Below, in pieces: positions 7,669 through 10,293 of a stretch of DNA of 10,293 nucleotides. The DNA lies in the NCBI GenBank assembly GCA_001598975.1, contig BBXU01003044.1, positions 1 through 10,293 on the forward strand. The letters run 5' to 3'. The notes under the pieces were generated by a model. The model searched no databases, was not told the origin of the DNA, and saw only the letters and a list, made by a program, of their open reading frames with translations. The position numbers and the translations under genes are program-made. Origin of the DNA: Parachlorella kessleri. Its lineage: Eukaryota > Chlorophyta > Trebouxiophyceae > Chlorellales > Chlorellaceae. Numbering within the stretch: position 1 is the first letter of the stretch; each line of letters starts with the position of its first letter.

Positions 7669-9889
7669 CTACCCAGCGCTGGGAGAGGGCCTGGGAGCCC
7701 AGGAAGTGGGGCGGATGGCATAGATGACGCTCTGCACAGCAGGCAGGCACAGCACTGTTTGAAAACTGGGGACTACAGAGGGAGTCTCACCTGCCGGAGA
7801 CGTGCAAACGGGTGGCTAATGTTTCGTGCTGAGTTCCCCTCCATTCCCCAGGTGTGCAAGCTGGGTGTGCACCCCAAGCCACCCCAAGCCACCCATTGTC
7901 AAGCCACTACCACCCTGATGGTAACTGGCCCACCCCGTCCCTGTGCCTTTACTGTGCATAGATAAGAAACTGTGATACCAGAGGTGCCTCGTGCAGGCCA
8001 AGCCAACTGGTTAAACCCTGCTTACCGTGCCGTAGGGATAGACAACGTGGTCCACGAGCGCCTTGGCCTGGGTCTTGTCCTGCCACTCCCCAAGCACCTC
8101 CTCGTCCTCGTTGAATGAGAAGTTGATGGTGGTGTTGTCGTAGGTGGTCACGCTGCCCGCGTCAACCAGCTCCTCAAGCTGCACCCAGCAGGTGGCATGC
8201 ATGCAAAACTAGTGCTTCGGCGGGGGCTTGGCTTCCCTCCTGAGGCACAGCCCTTACTGAGAGGCAGGCGCCGCTTGGCAAGCCCCAGGTTTGGCTGTTC
8301 TCATAGGGCCGCACACAGACTGCCGTCTCAACAATGTTGGAGGGATAGGAAGAGGCTACGGGGGCCCGCTGGCGTGACAGACATTGCATCCTTGCAGGCT
8401 TTCTGGTCCGCTGAGCTGGCAGATGGGACCTGACACTCACCGACTCGTAGGCGTGTGGCACGATCAGGCGGGGGTAGAATGCGGGGGGCAGGGGCAGGGG
8501 CCAGAAGGCGTCCTCCCATGTCTTGTTGCTGCCGACGGGCACAAAGATGGTGGCAGGGGTGTCACCAGACAGTACCTCTGCAGGACGACATCAGGTGGGA
8601 TGAAGTTGTAAGTTGGTGGTTGGAGCTGCTCGGGATGTGCCCAGGTGCCTAGACATGAGTAGCGGCACTTCCATTGCATCCCACCTCAGTGACGTGCAGC
8701 ACAATACAAATTTTTGTGATGTCTACAACAGGCTTGGGTATCACTGCTGCCAGTACTGCTGCAGAGCACTGGACTGCGTGCTTCCAATTTCAGCTGCAAA
8801 CGGCAAGAGCAAGACCGCGGCTTACCAGGGTGGTTGCCAGACAGGTATTGGAAGAGGTAGTCATAGCGGGGGTTCCTGTCGAACCAGGTCGTCAGGTTGG
8901 TGTCTTGGGCGCCGGCAACAGCCGGTGAGGGGGAGGCCTCAGGGAGGGCTGGAGAGGGGGCGGCCACAGGGGATGGCGAGGGCGCTGCACAAGGCATCAG
9001 TGGTGATGATGACTAAGGCTTAGTGCCTCGCGGCGCTATGCCCGCACCGGAAGCTCTGGTGGGTTGCTGACCGGGAACCCTTTGCCAGAGCTGGTCTACA
9101 CTAGGCTGCTTACCACCATCGGCACATGCACTTGTGGCAGGCTGTTACACCCGGCGGGCAACACGGCCAGGTGGCAGCGTGGTCTCGTGCCTAGTAAAGG
9201 CTAGGCCCAGAGTGGCATGCTTAACTGCACTGGGAGGCAGTCACCAACCCACCCCCCCACCTGCTGCTGCCTCCACCAGCACCTTCTAAAGCATGTCGCC
9301 GCATGAGGCACTATAGTCGCACAGTGACACATAGCGCCCACCTGCTGCTGCCTCCACCACCACCTTCTGAAGCATGCCGGCGTCGCAGTGGCCGGGCATG
9401 GAGCAGCCATACCAGAAGGTGCCCGGCTGGTCCAGGGTCACGCGGGTGGGGCTGCTGCCGTCGTCCAACTGCACTGCGCTGCTGTCAAACTTGCAGGCAG
9501 CGGACGGCAAGCGGAAGACAGTGTGCGCGCCGGCTTGGAAGTTGAACACCTGCAGCAAAGCAGTAGGGCTTGTCTGTCAGTCAGGCACTTGGCATTCAGA
9601 GTTGCACCGCTTGTGTCGCCGGCTGCAGGACTCAAGGTGATGAGGGTTAGGTGGCCGTACGCTGTGAAGCACTAGGCAAAGCGTTGCCAGCCTGAGCCTC
9701 ATTTATGGAGAGCAGGGCCCAATGCTGCTAGCCTCTCACCAGGGTGTCTCCTTGCTTGGTCGTCAGGTCCGTGTATGTGACACCGAGGTTCCAGCCATCG
9801 CCTCCACCGACCACTACGTCATCAGCCCGAGCCAAGCATGCCAGCAGTGCCAAAGCAACTGGCCAGGTCTTGCTGCCAAGCCGTGCCAT
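7669..9889 (-). CDS. secreted phytocyanin - AGP linker - FAS1 chimeric protein
   Basis: Minus-strand exons: 9889-9740, 9549-9342, 8984-8826, 8577-8441, 8178-8026, 7731-7669 (stop TAG 7671-7669); 289 residues. Residues 1-22 form a signal peptide (VALALLACLARA, then DDVVVGGGDGWNLG). Residues 23-118 match a phytocyanin. The copper ligands appear as His59 (HTVF), Cys99, His104 (PGHC) and Met109, and Cys69-Cys105 is the likely disulfide. Residues 120-146 are Ala/Ser/Pro-rich (APSPSPV, EASPSPA), typical of arabinogalactan O-glycosylation. Residues 147-280 resemble a FAS1 adhesion domain: ATIFVPVGSNKTW, LIVPHAYES, LEELVDAGSVTTYDNTTI, VIYAI near the end. N-glycosylation sequons are at N149, N190, N233 and N237. 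No hydrophobic GPI-type tail follows, so a secreted or wall protein is inferred. The ATG at 9889 is the first in frame. The cupredoxin call is firm; FAS1 is probable. Confidence 0.8.
7871..7890. repeat. 10-bp tandem duplication
   Basis: ACCCCAAGCC occurs twice in a row inside the last intron (7732-8025) of the phytocyanin-FAS1 gene. Confidence 0.85.
8985..9341 (-). other. phytocyanin-FAS1 intron 2, 357 bp
   Basis: Phase-1 intron exactly between the phytocyanin domain (…VVVEAAA) and the Pro-rich linker (APSPSPV…). Donor GTGGGC, acceptor TTGTGCAG. It contains a degraded copy of the exon 2 end at 9259-9300 and a small hairpin GCCTAG…CTAGGC near 9190-9207. Confidence 0.75.
9259..9300 (-). pseudogene. 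damaged duplicate of the 3' end of phytocyanin exon 2
   Basis: Aligns with 9340-9381, offset 81 bases, with 38 of 42 bases identical by eye. The copied part covers the codons for GMLQKVVVEAAA and the GT of the 5' splice site. One change turns the CAG of Gln111 into TAG (plus strand CTA, 9286-9288), so the copy is closed by a stop. Confidence 0.8.
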
Positions 9890-10003
9890 GAAGCACGCAG
9901 CTGTAGCGCGAGGTACGTGTAAGGCGTCCCTTGGCAAGGGAAGGAAGGCACGGAGAGTAGGCAGGAAGCGGAGTGGATCGTCATCCTGGACTCGAACGGG
10001 GGT

Positions 10004-10009
10004 CTTATA
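10004..10009 (-). promoter_or_regulatory. TATA box of the phytocyanin-FAS1 gene
   Basis: On the - strand, GGGGGCTATAAGACCCCC places TATAAG in a GC-rich setting, about 115 bases before the ATG at 9889. Transcription would start near 9975-9980, giving a 5'UTR of about 90 bases. Confidence 0.55.
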
Positions 10010-10099
10010 GCCCCCAGGCCTGCTTGGCGGATTACCAAAGCCATTGCCACGCCCGAGAGATCAGCGTGTCTGTGACAGGACACAGTCACTAACTGCGAG

Positions 10100-10104
10100 A
10101 TTGG
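10100..10104 (-). promoter_or_regulatory. CCAAT box upstream of the TATA box
   Basis: AACCAATC on the - strand lies about 90 bases upstream of the TATA box, a usual spacing for a CCAAT element. Confidence 0.35.
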
Positions 10105-10109
10105 TTTCC

Positions 10110-10293
10110 TTGCCGCCAGCGCCTCTGCTCGCAGGCGCAGCTGCCGCGATTACGATTATGTACCATCATCGAAGGCAGGGAGAGAAAACGCGCCTAGTTG
10201 ACCACGCAGCCCACGTTCCGGCATGGGGATGGTGTAGTGGAGGGATGACCTCCAGTACCAAGGTTACCAAGGTATAGAGTGTGCACTTGCTTG
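10110..10293. other. right-edge sequence, no gene seen
   Basis: Upstream of the phytocyanin-FAS1 promoter. The only pattern noted is a 9-bp tandem duplication TACCAAGGT (10256-10264, 10265-10273). No conserved frame or RNA gene was recognised. Confidence 0.5.

Noticed and set aside
8461..8500. Second G-rich run on the + strand within FAS1 exon 4
   Set aside because: One spacer is 8 bases, outside the usual quadruplex limit, and the run is explained by codons for the Pro/Leu segment PLPLPP.
9890..9937. Upstream extension of the phytocyanin frame by 16 codons
   Set aside because: Position 9937 is TTG, not ATG. The ATG at 9889 is the first in frame and is followed directly by a good signal peptide.
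9978..10058. tRNA-like sequence on the - strand with a TGGCNNTGG box A and GTTCGAGTCC box B
   Set aside because: The T stem and acceptor stem do not pair and no proper D arm can be drawn. The TATAAG in the same place is better explained as the TATA box of the downstream gene.

Overview
This window looks like nuclear DNA of a green alga, probably a chlorophyte. It is GC-rich, and the genes are cut by many introns of about 190-620 bases with GT-AG ends, mostly GTGAG/GTGGG/GTAAG donors and pyrimidine-rich acceptors. There are CAG/GCA microsatellites inside coding exons and TGTAA-type poly(A) signals. The protein families also fit: a Dbp5-type helicase, an organellar KsgA and a phytocyanin. No bacterial operon, rRNA, CRISPR or mobile element was found. 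The organism is inferred from these traits and was not checked by any search.

Three genes could be rebuilt by splicing conserved protein segments across introns. (1) Positions 1-1597, + strand: the last four exons of a DEAD-box RNA helicase of the Dbp5/DDX19 (mRNA export) type, whose 5' part lies off the left edge. (2) Positions 2306-6677, + strand: a complete eight-exon gene for a 464-residue KsgA/Dim1-family rRNA adenine dimethyltransferase. It has an organelle-targeting-like N-terminus, a long Ala/Gln insertion inside the catalytic domain and a poly-Gln tail. (3) Positions 9889-7669, - strand: a complete six-exon gene for a 289-residue secreted protein. It joins a signal peptide, a blue-copper phytocyanin domain with all four copper ligands, an Ala/Ser/Pro-rich arabinogalactan-type linker and a FAS1 (fasciclin)-like domain.

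Genes 1 and 2 run head to tail with about 0.7 kb between them, which holds a perfect 39-bp tandem duplication. Genes 2 and 3 converge on a 1-kb region with candidate poly(A) signals for each strand and a compact G-quadruplex motif. Gene 3 has a convincing TATA box and a CCAAT box upstream. The right end (about 10,110-10,293) shows no gene.

The three genes have unrelated roles (mRNA export, rRNA modification, cell surface) and do not look like a functional cluster. The most interesting item is the phytocyanin-AGP-FAS1 chimera, together with a damaged copy of the end of its exon 2 inside the next intron.
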